Shown: positions 23,067 to 29,727 of the stretch, in pieces
Layout: each line of letters opens with the position of its first letter
Position numbering within the stretch: position 1 is the stretch's first letter
The notes under the pieces: model-generated
Database searches by the model: none
Told to the model about the DNA's origin: nothing
Seen by the model: the letters and a program-made list of their open reading frames with translations, nothing else
NCBI GenBank assembly: GCA_043775075.1
Contig: JAYVSS010000155.1
Span: forward strand, 1-31,347
Reading direction: 5' to 3'
Origin: JANLQX01 sp043775075
GTDB taxonomy: Bacteria; Actinomycetota; Acidimicrobiia; Acidimicrobiales; JANYDT01
DNA length: 31,347 nucleotides
Position numbers and translations under genes: made by a program

Positions 23067-24338
23067 ATGTCCGCTGCACTCCCCACCGAAGCTGAATTCC
23101 GCGCTGAGGCCCAGACCTTTCTGGCCTCCCACTGCACCCCGCGGGAGAAGGAATCAGCCCGCAAATGGGGCGAGGGAAGCGACAAAGTCGCGGTGTTCGA
23201 GGAGAAGTCAAAAGAGGCCGAAGCGAGAGACGTGGCTAGTGCCAAGGCGTGGCGGGGCCAGATGTTCGACGCTGGGTTCGGATGGATCACCGGCCCGACG
23301 CAGTTCGGCGGCCGCGGCCTTCCCGGCACGTACCAGCGGATGTACGACGACGAAGCGTCCAATTTCTCCACCCCGAACCTCGGGATGTTCCAGATCGGTC
23401 TCGGCATGGTGGCCCCGACGATCCTGGCCCACGCCAGCGACGAAGCGAAGTCCACCTATCTCGAGAAGATGTGGCGCGGCGACATCGTCGGCTGTCAGCT
23501 GTTCTCCGAGCCGGGCGCCGGGTCGGACCTCGCCAGCCTCCAGATGAAGGCGGAAAAAGACGGCGACGAGTGGATCCTCACCGGCCAAAAGGTGTGGACC
23601 ACCGGTGCCCAATTCTCCGACCTCGGCGAGGTAATCTGCCGGACCGACCCAAACCTGCCGAAGCACAAGGGACTCACCGGGTTCATCGTGGACATGCACG
23701 CACCCGGCGTGGAGGTTCGACCGCTTCGCCAAATGACCGGTGGGGCATCGTTCAACGAAGTGTTCTTCTCCGAAGTCCGCGTGGCCGACGATCATCGCCT
23801 CGGCGACATCAACCAGGGCTGGACGGTGGCCCTCACCACGCTCATGAACGAGCGGGCGGCCATCGGCGGAGGCGGTGGATCAAGCCGGGCCGGCAACATG
23901 GGAATCGACTTTTTGGCCTCAATGACCGACGCTATGGGCAAACTTGATGATCCAGTGATCCGCCAAATGCTCGTCGATATTCACATCAATTCTGAGGTGA
24001 GTCGATTTACCGGCATGCGGGCCATGGCCAAGATCAAGGCGGGCCAGCTTCCCGGTCCGGAAATGTCCATCGGCAAGCTAGCCCTGGCCAAGAACATGAT
24101 GCGTGTTTCTGACTACGTGTCGACCGTGTTGGGGGCCAAGATCACCGCTAATTCGGGCGAGTGGGGCACGTACTCGTGGGCGGACTTCGTGCTCGGCGCT
24201 CCCGGCATGCGGATCGCCGGTGGTTCCGACGAAGTCATGCGCAATATCATCGGTGAGCGCGTACTCGGCCTGCAAAAGGAGCCCGGCATCGATTCCAATT
24301 CACCCTTTAAAGACATCAAAGTCGGTACCCAGAAGTAG
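23067..24338 (+). CDS. Acyl-CoA dehydrogenase
   Basis: A 423-residue FAD-dependent acyl-CoA dehydrogenase catalysing alpha,beta-desaturation of an acyl-CoA thioester. The N-terminal helical domain is about 1-135. The beta domain has CQLFSEPGAGSDLA (143-156) and TGQKVWTTGA (172-181), classical FAD- and substrate-contacting motifs. The C-terminal helical domain ends with GGSDEVMRNIIGERVLGLQKEP (about 393-414), with the family's conserved arrangement. It lacks the canonical YGGTSEIQR text, as in many actinobacterial FadE proteins of lipid or steroid degradation, so the substrate is uncertain. A GGAGG Shine-Dalgarno (23057-23061) lies 5 bases before ATG 23067. Nearest neighbours suggest no dedicated operon. 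Confidence 0.93.
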   Translation: MSAALPTEAEFRAEAQTFLASHCTPREKESARKWGEGSDKVAVFEEKSKEAEARDVASAKAWRGQMFDAGFGWITGPTQFGGRGLPGTYQRMYDDEASNFSTPNLGMFQIGLGMVAPTILAHASDEAKSTYLEKMWRGDIVGCQLFSEPGAGSDLASLQMKAEKDGDEWILTGQKVWTTGAQFSDLGEVICRTDPNLPKHKGLTGFIVDMHAPGVEVRPLRQMTGGASFNEVFFSEVRVADDHRLGDINQGWTVALTTLMNERAAIGGGGGSSRAGNMGIDFLASMTDAMGKLDDPVIRQMLVDIHINSEVSRFTGMRAMAKIKAGQLPGPEMSIGKLALAKNMMRVSDYVSTVLGAKITANSGEWGTYSWADFVLGAPGMRIAGGSDEVMRNIIGERVLGLQKEPGIDSNSPFKDIKVGTQK

Positions 24339-24386
24339 CCCGCGCATGACCATTGAACTTGTGACCACTGAACTCGGAACACGTTC

Positions 24387-24731
24387 GTGATTGTTGCTGC
24401 CGTCGGTCTGGTTATCGCCGGACTTGTACAACTTTTCGTGACCATCCGGGCGGCCGACGGGCGCCTCGGCCGTAATCGACTAGCCGGCATTCGGACGCGA
24501 GCAACAATGCTGAACGACGACACATGGCGAAGCGCCCACGTCGCCGCCAAGCCAATGGGGTTGCGGGCCGGTCAGGCCTTCTTGCTAAGTGGTTTTATTA
24601 TTCCAGTTGCCCGCGTCGGGATAGTGCTGGGGCTCGTTGGGTTGGCGTTCGGCATCGTGTGCCTGTACCGCAGCACTCGCGTTGGGGTTCGGGCTGTGAC
24701 CGAGATAGCCCGACCAAAGGAAACGAAGTAG
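24387..24731 (+). CDS. SdpI-family-like membrane protein
   Basis: A 114-residue protein, start GTG 24387. Hydrophobic segments are 1-18 (IVAAVGLVIAGLVQLFVTI), 64-77 (AGQAFLLSGFIIPVA, weak) and 78-98 (RVGIVLGLVGLAFGIVCLY). Between the first two, LGRNRLAGIRTRATMLNDDTWRSAHVAAKP matches the SdpI C-terminal motif (NRWxGIRTPxTLxxxxxWxxAHR). SdpI itself is the immunity/signalling protein of the Bacillus SDP system, but this family is broad and no toxin gene is seen here. 48 bases after the acyl-CoA dehydrogenase stop; it may be co-transcribed. Confidence 0.72.
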   Translation: MIVAAVGLVIAGLVQLFVTIRAADGRLGRNRLAGIRTRATMLNDDTWRSAHVAAKPMGLRAGQAFLLSGFIIPVARVGIVLGLVGLAFGIVCLYRSTRVGVRAVTEIARPKETK

Positions 24732-24757
24732 GCCAACGCCGCGTTGATGGCGTGGGG

Positions 24758-25468
24758 TCAGCTCGGCGTGGTCGAGGTGTCTTCGACGACAGTCTCCGTG
24801 AACTTCTGCTTGGTGTCAGCAGGCGTCGGAGGGACCGTGGACGGAAGCTCCACGCCGCATTTCGTTACCAGGTCCAGGGTTAATGGCTTCGCTCGCTGGC
24901 CATTGACATCGGAGCCTTCGATCGTCGCTTTGACTATCGCTCCGCTCCCATCGGCGGCGATCTTCATTGACCCGCTGTCTGCGCCCGACTCCCCCGTCCA
25001 CGAGCCGTCACCGTTGACGACGACCGTGGATTTATTCCCAAACACGAAGTATCCAACGGTGTTCTTTCCCGCCGACGTGGCGTAGTACGCATCCGGCGCG
25101 TTCTCGCCCACGTTCTTCGTGTTCACCTGGGTGATGGAATCGACGAGCTTGACCTCAAACGCACCGGTGATGGACCCGTTCGTAAGACATCCAATGACCG
25201 GTCCGGTCGGCAGTGCCACGGTCGGGAGCAACGTGCTCGCCGGAACCGATCCCTGCGTTACCTCGGCCGCTCCGGTGGTGGATTCATCAATGGACGGCGC
25301 CGCACTGGAGGTCGTAGTTGGTCCGGTGCCCGGCTTCGAATCGCCACCACTGCATCCGGCGACCAGGCCCACGCATAGGGCCGAACACAACGCCAAGCTC
25401 GCCAGCCCGGCAGAGACCGGCGCATGCGCCACACGAATCGGGCGCTGGCGTCGCCGAGTTTCACGCAT
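24758..25468 (-). CDS. Secreted lipoprotein of unknown function
   Basis: A 236-residue lipoprotein. The signal region is basic (MRETRRRQRP), then hydrophobic ending VGLVAGC, a lipobox with Cys39 expected to be lipidated. A Ser/Thr/Pro-rich wall-spanning linker follows (about 40-80), then a globular beta-rich domain (about 85-215) with GCLTNGSITGAFEVKLVDSIT, NTVGYFVFGNKSTVVVNGDGSWTGES and TIEGSDVNGQRAKPLTLDLVTKCG; the two cysteines (92 and about 204) may form a disulphide. The C-terminus is Thr/Pro/Glu-rich. It resembles mycobacterial LpqH-type (19-kDa antigen) proteins in layout, but this is inference. ATG 25468 follows TAACCT by 7 bases, so probably leaderless. Confidence 0.72.
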   Translation of the reverse strand: MRETRRRQRPIRVAHAPVSAGLASLALCSALCVGLVAGCSGGDSKPGTGPTTTSSAAPSIDESTTGAAEVTQGSVPASTLLPTVALPTGPVIGCLTNGSITGAFEVKLVDSITQVNTKNVGENAPDAYYATSAGKNTVGYFVFGNKSTVVVNGDGSWTGESGADSGSMKIAADGSGAIVKATIEGSDVNGQRAKPLTLDLVTKCGVELPSTVPPTPADTKQKFTETVVEDTSTTPS

Positions 25469-25475
25469 CGGTTAG

Positions 25476-25481
25476 AGGTTA
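25476..25481 (-). promoter_or_regulatory. Putative -10 (TAACCT) of a leaderless promoter
   Basis: TAACCT on the minus strand ends 7 bases before ATG 25468 of the lipoprotein gene. Confidence 0.5.
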
Positions 25482-25499
25482 CTGGCTGGCGGAGGTCCG

Positions 25500-26228
25500 C
25501 TAGCGACGGAGCGTCCGGGCCAAAAATGCCTTCGTCCGCTCATGTTGGGGGCGCTCCAGAACGTCGGCCGGAGACCCCTCCTCCACGATCACGCCCCCAT
25601 CCATGAAGACGACACGATCGGCAACATCTCGGGCAAATCCCATCTCATGAGTGACCACCATCATCGTCATGCCTTCGCCGGCCAGATCGCGCATGACCTG
25701 CAACACTTCGCCCACCAGTTCAGGGTCGAGGGCGCTCGTTGCCTCGTCGAAGAGCATGACCTTCGGCTCCATTGCGAGCGCCCGAGCAATGGCCACCCGC
25801 TGCTGTTGTCCACCGGAGAGTTGGCTCGGCATGGCGTCGGCCTTGTGGCCGAGCCCCACCCTCTCAAGGAGCTCACGACCTTTCGCCTCGGCCAGCGAGC
25901 GTTCCTTCTTACGAACAGTGAGTGGTGCCAGCGTGATGTTGCCAAGGGCAGTCTTGTGGGGAAACAGGTTGAACTGCTGAAAGACCATACCCATCTGGGC
26001 CCGGACGGAATCGAGGTCACATTTCGGGTCACAGATTTCCACGCCGTCGACGGTGATGGTCCCGCTCGTCGGTTCTTCCAGCCGGTTGACACACCGCAGC
26101 AGCGTTGACTTCCCCGAGCCTGACGGCCCAATGACGCAGACCACTTCACGCTCGGCAATCGCCATATCAATGCCCCGCAGGACCTGATTGTCGCCAAACG
26201 ATTTCGTGAGTGCGCTGATGGAAATCAT
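25500..26228 (-). CDS. Polar amino-acid ABC transporter, ATP-binding protein
   Basis: A 242-residue GlnQ-type ATPase. Walker A GPSGSGKS (34-41), Q-loop Gln84/85, signature LSGGQ (137-141), Walker B VMLFDE (157-162), D-loop SALDPE and switch His194 are all present. The common DEPTSALD reads DEATSALD. It powers import with the permease encoded just upstream (ATG/TGA overlap 26225-26228, showing translational coupling) and the binding protein at 27107. Cytosolic face of the membrane. Substrate likely a polar amino acid such as glutamine, glutamate or cystine, by family; not separable here. Confidence 0.95.
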   Translation of the reverse strand: MISISALTKSFGDNQVLRGIDMAIAEREVVCVIGPSGSGKSTLLRCVNRLEEPTSGTITVDGVEICDPKCDLDSVRAQMGMVFQQFNLFPHKTALGNITLAPLTVRKKERSLAEAKGRELLERVGLGHKADAMPSQLSGGQQQRVAIARALAMEPKVMLFDEATSALDPELVGEVLQVMRDLAGEGMTMMVVTHEMGFARDVADRVVFMDGGVIVEEGSPADVLERPQHERTKAFLARTLRR

Positions 26229-27022
26229 GCCTTGCTCCCACCATGCCGGGGCCGCAGTCGTAAGCGTAGAGACGATTGTCCGCCACTCTTCGCTCGCCGT
26301 TCCAGCAGAGCGACCAGACGCAGGAGCGGAATGGTGATCACCAGATACGCCAGTCCCCCGACCACGAGCGGAGTGGTGTTCGAGCGGGCGTTCGTAAGTG
26401 TGCGTGCATATTGCAAAATCTCGCGACCACCGACCTGAACACCGAGGATGGCGATGAGCGACGTGTCTTTCAACAACGCCGTGAGTTCATTCGTCAGCGG
26501 CGGGATGATGATCCGAAATGCCTGCGGGAGAACCACCTTGCGCATCGCCAAGCCGTGGGGCATACCGAGCGATCGGGCGGCCTCCATTTGGCCCTTAGGG
26601 ATCGCTTCGATGCCGGCCCGGATGCTCTCGGCCAAATACGCGCCGGCGACGATTGAGAGGGCAAACCCGCCAGGGATGAACTTCGAACCAAGCTCACCAA
26701 ACGGCCAACGCCACCGTCCTCCGGTCAGGCTCTTGTAGGCGATGGGAAGCCCGTAGCCGATGAGGATGATCGTGAGGAGGGCAGGAAGCCCGCGCACTAC
26801 GTCGACGATCGTCGCTGCCGTCCAGCGAAACGCTCGCCGCCGACTAATTCGAGCCAGCGCCAAGAGCAACCCGATGATAAGTCCACCGACGAAGGCAATG
26901 GCTGTGTACAGCAGCGTGTTGCGGATGCCCTCGGTGACGATTCGAGGAAACATCTCCCGAACGATGCTGCCTTTGAAGAATTCGCTAAGTCCAGAACTGG
27001 CAGCGAGGAAATCAGGAACCAT
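26225..27022 (-). CDS. Polar amino-acid ABC transporter, permease
   Basis: A 265-residue HisMQ-type permease. Hydrophobic segments include TLLYTAIAFVGGLIIGLLLAL, the VDVVRGLPALLTIILIGYG segment, FALSIVAGAYLAESIRAGI and LVVGGLAYLVITIPLL. The EAA loop, EAARSLGMPHGLAMRKVVLPQAFRIIIPP (about 141-170), contacts the ATPase. A large loop with KSLTGGRWRWPFGELGSKF sits between the second and third segments. ATG 27022 is preferred to an in-frame TTG at 27031; a TACCGT lies 8 bases before the ATG, hinting at an internal promoter, or expression may come from readthrough past the hairpin at 27052-27085. Confidence 0.92.
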   Translation of the reverse strand: MVPDFLAASSGLSEFFKGSIVREMFPRIVTEGIRNTLLYTAIAFVGGLIIGLLLALARISRRRAFRWTAATIVDVVRGLPALLTIILIGYGLPIAYKSLTGGRWRWPFGELGSKFIPGGFALSIVAGAYLAESIRAGIEAIPKGQMEAARSLGMPHGLAMRKVVLPQAFRIIIPPLTNELTALLKDTSLIAILGVQVGGREILQYARTLTNARSNTTPLVVGGLAYLVITIPLLRLVALLERRAKSGGQSSLRLRLRPRHGGSKA

Positions 27023-27051
27023 CGCCGACAACGGTAGCGGGTCATGGCGCG

Positions 27052-27085
27052 ACCGTGCCCGGGGTCACAACACCCCGGGCACGGT
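27052..27085 (-). terminator. Strong hairpin between binding-protein and permease genes
   Basis: A perfect 14-bp stem (ACCGTGCCCGGGGT, 27052-27065, and complement 27072-27085) with a 6-base loop, 22 bases after the binding-protein stop. No T-run follows. It may terminate most transcripts or protect the upstream mRNA, giving more binding protein than permease. Confidence 0.7.
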
Positions 27086-27106
27086 GGAAGCGGTTCGAGG
27101 CGGCGA

Positions 27107-28039
27107 TCAGCCGGCGGCGGCACCCAGGTACTTGGAGACAATTTCCTTGTACTTGCCGGAGTCTTGGAGCTCCTTGAGTGAGGCGTTCATGACGTCCCGA
27201 AGTCCCGGGTTGGCCTTCGGGATAACGAAGCCGTAGGCCTCACCGGCGCCCGGGAACACCTTCGAAACGACAAGTTCGCCATTCGACTTGCTGGCGGCAT
27301 AGGCATTAATCGGTGAATCCTGGATGACCGCGTCAACCTGACCGGCCTTTAGTGCGGCGACCATCTCGTCGGCGCCCTGAAACTCAGTCACGGTGAAACC
27401 GTTCTTCGTGCCTTCGACTTTAGCGAAGTCCGCTCCGGTGGTGGCCGCCTGGGCCCCGACCTTCTTGCCCTTGAGCGCCGGTGTGTCATTCAGCGTGGCG
27501 GCGTCGGCCGAGTTCACCAGGACCGCTTGCTGGATGGTGAAGTACGGATCGGTGAAGTCGTTCGCTGCTTTGCGCTCGGCCGTGATGGACACGGAGCTGG
27601 CGATGATGTCGCAGTTTCCCGCGGCAAGGGCGGCGAAGATGCCGTCGAACGGGGTCTTGATGAAGTTCGCGGTGAGACCGTTGTCGGCGGCGATTGCATT
27701 GACGAGCTCGGCGTCGATTCCTACGACTGCGCCATCGGCACCGTTTTCGTAGTACTCAAACGGGGCGTAGGGGATGTCTGAACAGACCGTGACTTTTCCG
27801 GCCGTGATCAACTTGGGTTCGGCCGCTGCGGCGGGGGCGGCGGTGTCCGAACTGCCAGCGGCGGTGGTTTCAGCCGCCACTGCGGCAGATGTCTCCGCCG
27901 TACTCGCGGCGGTGGTTTCAGCTGCTGCGGCGGCGGTGGTTTCGGCCGATGCGGCGGTGGTGTCAGAAGAGCTCTTGCTGCAACCGGCGGCAAGCAAAGA
28001 TATGGACAGAAGGAAGATGGCAGGAAAACGGCGGGTCAC
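27107..28039 (-). CDS. Polar amino-acid ABC transporter, substrate-binding lipoprotein
   Basis: A 310-residue family-3 solute-binding lipoprotein. The signal RRFPAIFLLSISLLAAGC has its lipobox Cys at residue 20. An Ala/Thr/Glu-rich linker (about 21-75) contains imperfect repeats of AETTAA, tethering the domain outside. The globular part begins KLITAGKVTVCSDIPYAPFEYYENG and shows the usual PFEYYE..VVGIDAELVNAIA, IFAALAAGNCDIIASSVSITAERK and AYGFVIPKANPGLRDVMNASL blocks. Start GTG 28039 fits the signal and has an AAAGGG ribosome site 7 bases upstream. With the downstream permease and ATPase it forms one importer; the ligand is unresolved. Confidence 0.94.
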   Translation of the reverse strand: MTRRFPAIFLLSISLLAAGCSKSSSDTTAASAETTAAAAAETTAASTAETSAAVAAETTAAGSSDTAAPAAAAEPKLITAGKVTVCSDIPYAPFEYYENGADGAVVGIDAELVNAIAADNGLTANFIKTPFDGIFAALAAGNCDIIASSVSITAERKAANDFTDPYFTIQQAVLVNSADAATLNDTPALKGKKVGAQAATTGADFAKVEGTKNGFTVTEFQGADEMVAALKAGQVDAVIQDSPINAYAASKSNGELVVSKVFPGAGEAYGFVIPKANPGLRDVMNASLKELQDSGKYKEIVSKYLGAAAG

Positions 28040-28159
28040 GAAAAGGCCCTTTCGTCTGGGGGCGGCTGTCCGTCCAACCGCTAAATGGATGGCCTCAAGG
28101 GTAGGCCCGTCCGGTGGGATGCCACGCACGGACGACCAAGACCGGGCGAACACGCGGCG

Positions 28160-28184
28160 CTGCCGGGCCCGAAGGACCCGGCAG
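28160..28184 (-). terminator. Hairpin after the secreted-protein gene
   Basis: TGCCGGGCCC pairs with GGACCCGGCA (28174-28183, one mismatch) around GAA, with a further C-G pair outside. It lies between the stop at 28223 and the binding-protein start at 28039 on the minus strand, so it likely ends the upstream operon. Confidence 0.6.
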
Positions 28185-28222
28185 TACGGGGAGATTCGGT
28201 GCTGTCGGCCCCAGCCGACGGA

Positions 28223-28885
28223 CTACGCAGTGACCACGGTGAAGTTCAGTGTGGCCGTTCCCGTCGTCGGGGCGGTCGAGGCCGAGTCCGCGAACAGGCC
28301 AATCTGCACTTCTTGTCCGGCCGGGATGCTGACCGTTCCGGTCGTGGCGTTGGCCACCGTTCCGGTGGCCGAAGCGGTGATGCGGATCGGCGCGGCGTCC
28401 CACTCCGTGGCCACGGAGAAGTCGGTTAAGGAGGCGGCGGCGGTAAGAGGCCCGGCGGACACGACGGCCGATTTCCCCAGGTACACGTTCATCGCCAGGC
28501 CGGTCCAGGCGCCGGACGTGGTCGTGGTGGCCAGACCCGGCTCGGCTTTCAGGAACACATTCACGGCGGCCGCGCAGGTGTTCTTGACCCGGATGCTGTC
28601 GGTGGCCACTGTCCGGTCACCGGCGAAACTCTTGATCGACAGGGCCTCGTTGAGCAACGCCACGCCCGTGCTACTGGCGGTGGTTCCGGTCACATTGGTG
28701 GTGATCACCGACGGAAGGTTGTCCAGGCCGGCGATTTTGGTAACGCAGGCGGCGTTGCGCGTGGTGTCGGCGCGCATGAAGTTCTGCACGAGAACCGCGG
28801 CGCCAGCTGGAAGGGCGCTCACGACAAGGGCCGCAACGACCGCTGTACGCAGGGTCCATTTACGCTTGATTCGAAGGGTTTTCAT
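28223..28885 (-). CDS. Secreted beta-rich protein of unknown function
   Basis: A 220-residue protein. N-terminus MKTLRIKRKWTLRTAVVAALVVSALPAGAAV is a Sec signal; cleavage near residue 29. No lipobox. The mature part is Ala/Thr/Val-rich with alternating hydrophobic pattern, suggesting beta strands, and has two cysteines (CVTKIAGLDN near 47 and NTCAAAVNVF near 103) that could bond. No enzymatic motif is seen. I do not recognise the family; camelysin/TasA-type matrix proteins look similar in size and composition, but I cannot support that. ATG 28885 follows AGGAG by 9 bases; its start overlaps the end of the membrane-protein gene by 26 bases, so the two are probably one transcript. Confidence 0.7.
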   Translation of the reverse strand: MKTLRIKRKWTLRTAVVAALVVSALPAGAAVLVQNFMRADTTRNAACVTKIAGLDNLPSVITTNVTGTTASSTGVALLNEALSIKSFAGDRTVATDSIRVKNTCAAAVNVFLKAEPGLATTTTSGAWTGLAMNVYLGKSAVVSAGPLTAAASLTDFSVATEWDAAPIRITASATGTVANATTGTVSIPAGQEVQIGLFADSASTAPTTGTATLNFTVVTA

Positions 28886-29573
28886 GATGTGTTACTCCTA
28901 GGGAGGGGAAATGGATCTTGGGTGTTAGGTGGGGAACTGGGTTTGCGCCGCCGGCAGCAAGAAGATTTGGACGGTCGAGCAACGACGACGAACAGAGGCC
29001 GACGAACCCAAGAACGCACAAGATGACGAAGCCAGTTGCGAGTACGGGGTATCGGCGGACGGCGGGTTCCTGCCTGGTTGAAGGCAAGCGCCGGCTGAGG
29101 TACCGGTCGGGGCGCTCGAAGGCCACCCACGCGGCGGCGAGGAGAAGACAAAGGGCGAGCGATCCGCTCGCCCAGCGAATACGTTGCGGATCGGCGTAAG
29201 GGCGCTCAATCCTTTGCAGGAGGGCGTCCATGGCCAACGTCGTGAGCAACCCGACGATGGCGAAGAGCCAGCCAGCGGTCCGAACCACGTCGCCTGTCCG
29301 CAGGACAGCGAGAACCACGATCAGAAGGACAACAAAACCCAGAGCCACGGTGGATGACGATGTGACCCGAGTGAACGCAGTGCGGCCAACCGTCAGTGCG
29401 AGGTACGGAAATCCAAACCACGAACGAATGTGCACGCGGGCATGAACATCGACGGCCACCCACCACATCACGGCGACCTTGACCGCAAACCCGATCATCG
29501 AAGCAATACAGGCGCGACGAAGCATCGGAGAAAAATCGATCCCCTCAATCGACGGAGCGCTGTGCATAGACAT
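28860..29573 (-). CDS. Multi-pass membrane protein of unknown function
   Basis: A 237-residue protein with about five hydrophobic segments: ACIASMIGFAVKVAVMWWVAV (about 20-40), VALGFVVLLIVVLAVL (about 72-87), TAGWLFAIVGLLTTLAM, GSLALCLLLAAAWVAF and LATGFVILCVLGFVGLC. A basic loop (RPDRYLSRRLPSTRQEPAVRRY) separates the last two. No signal peptidase, sortase or polymerase motif was found, so function is unknown. It overlaps the secreted-protein gene. ATG 29573 is chosen from several in-frame starts because the upstream frame runs into the control region shared with the lectin gene; ATG 29567 is equally possible. Confidence 0.6.
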   Translation of the reverse strand: MSMHSAPSIEGIDFSPMLRRACIASMIGFAVKVAVMWWVAVDVHARVHIRSWFGFPYLALTVGRTAFTRVTSSSTVALGFVVLLIVVLAVLRTGDVVRTAGWLFAIVGLLTTLAMDALLQRIERPYADPQRIRWASGSLALCLLLAAAWVAFERPDRYLSRRLPSTRQEPAVRRYPVLATGFVILCVLGFVGLCSSSLLDRPNLLAAGGANPVPHLTPKIHFPSLGVTHHENPSNQA

Positions 29574-29604
29574 CGCCGACCTAACGACACTCACCCCCTC
29601 GATT

Positions 29605-29696
29605 CTTGAGCAATTCTTGACAAGTAGGTCGTACGAATCACTCCAATTGCACAGCAGTAGGCCAAGAGACCTATCGAATGTCAAGAAATCCTCAAG
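29605..29696. promoter_or_regulatory. Symmetrical inverted repeat in the divergent control region
   Basis: CTTGAGCAATTCTTGACA (29605-29622) and the reverse complement of 29679-29696 (CTTGAGGATTTCTTGACA) match at 16 of 18 bases, 56 bases apart. Both contain an outward-facing TTGACA, and TAGGTC follows each. The left arm lies 105 bases before the lectin ATG and the right arm 105 bases before the membrane-protein ATG. Clear -10 hexamers at 16-18 spacing were not seen, so the arms may be operators, -35 elements or both. Confidence 0.6.
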
Positions 29697-29727
29697 CCCG
29701 ATCCATGGCCGGTCGATCACCGCCTCG

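Noticed and set aside
24377..24386. GAACACGTTC before the SdpI-like gene, as a LexA box
   Set aside because: The half-sites GAAC and GTTC are separated by 2 bases instead of the 4 required by the actinobacterial LexA site.
24387..24731. SDP-type toxin/immunity system
   Set aside because: Only an SdpI-like motif is present; no SdpA, SdpB or SdpC-like gene is in the neighbourhood.
29479..29727. A longer N-terminus for the lectin protein
   Set aside because: The frame is open upstream, but the signal peptide begins at ATG 29728 and the upstream part covers the inverted-repeat control region and the divergent gene start.
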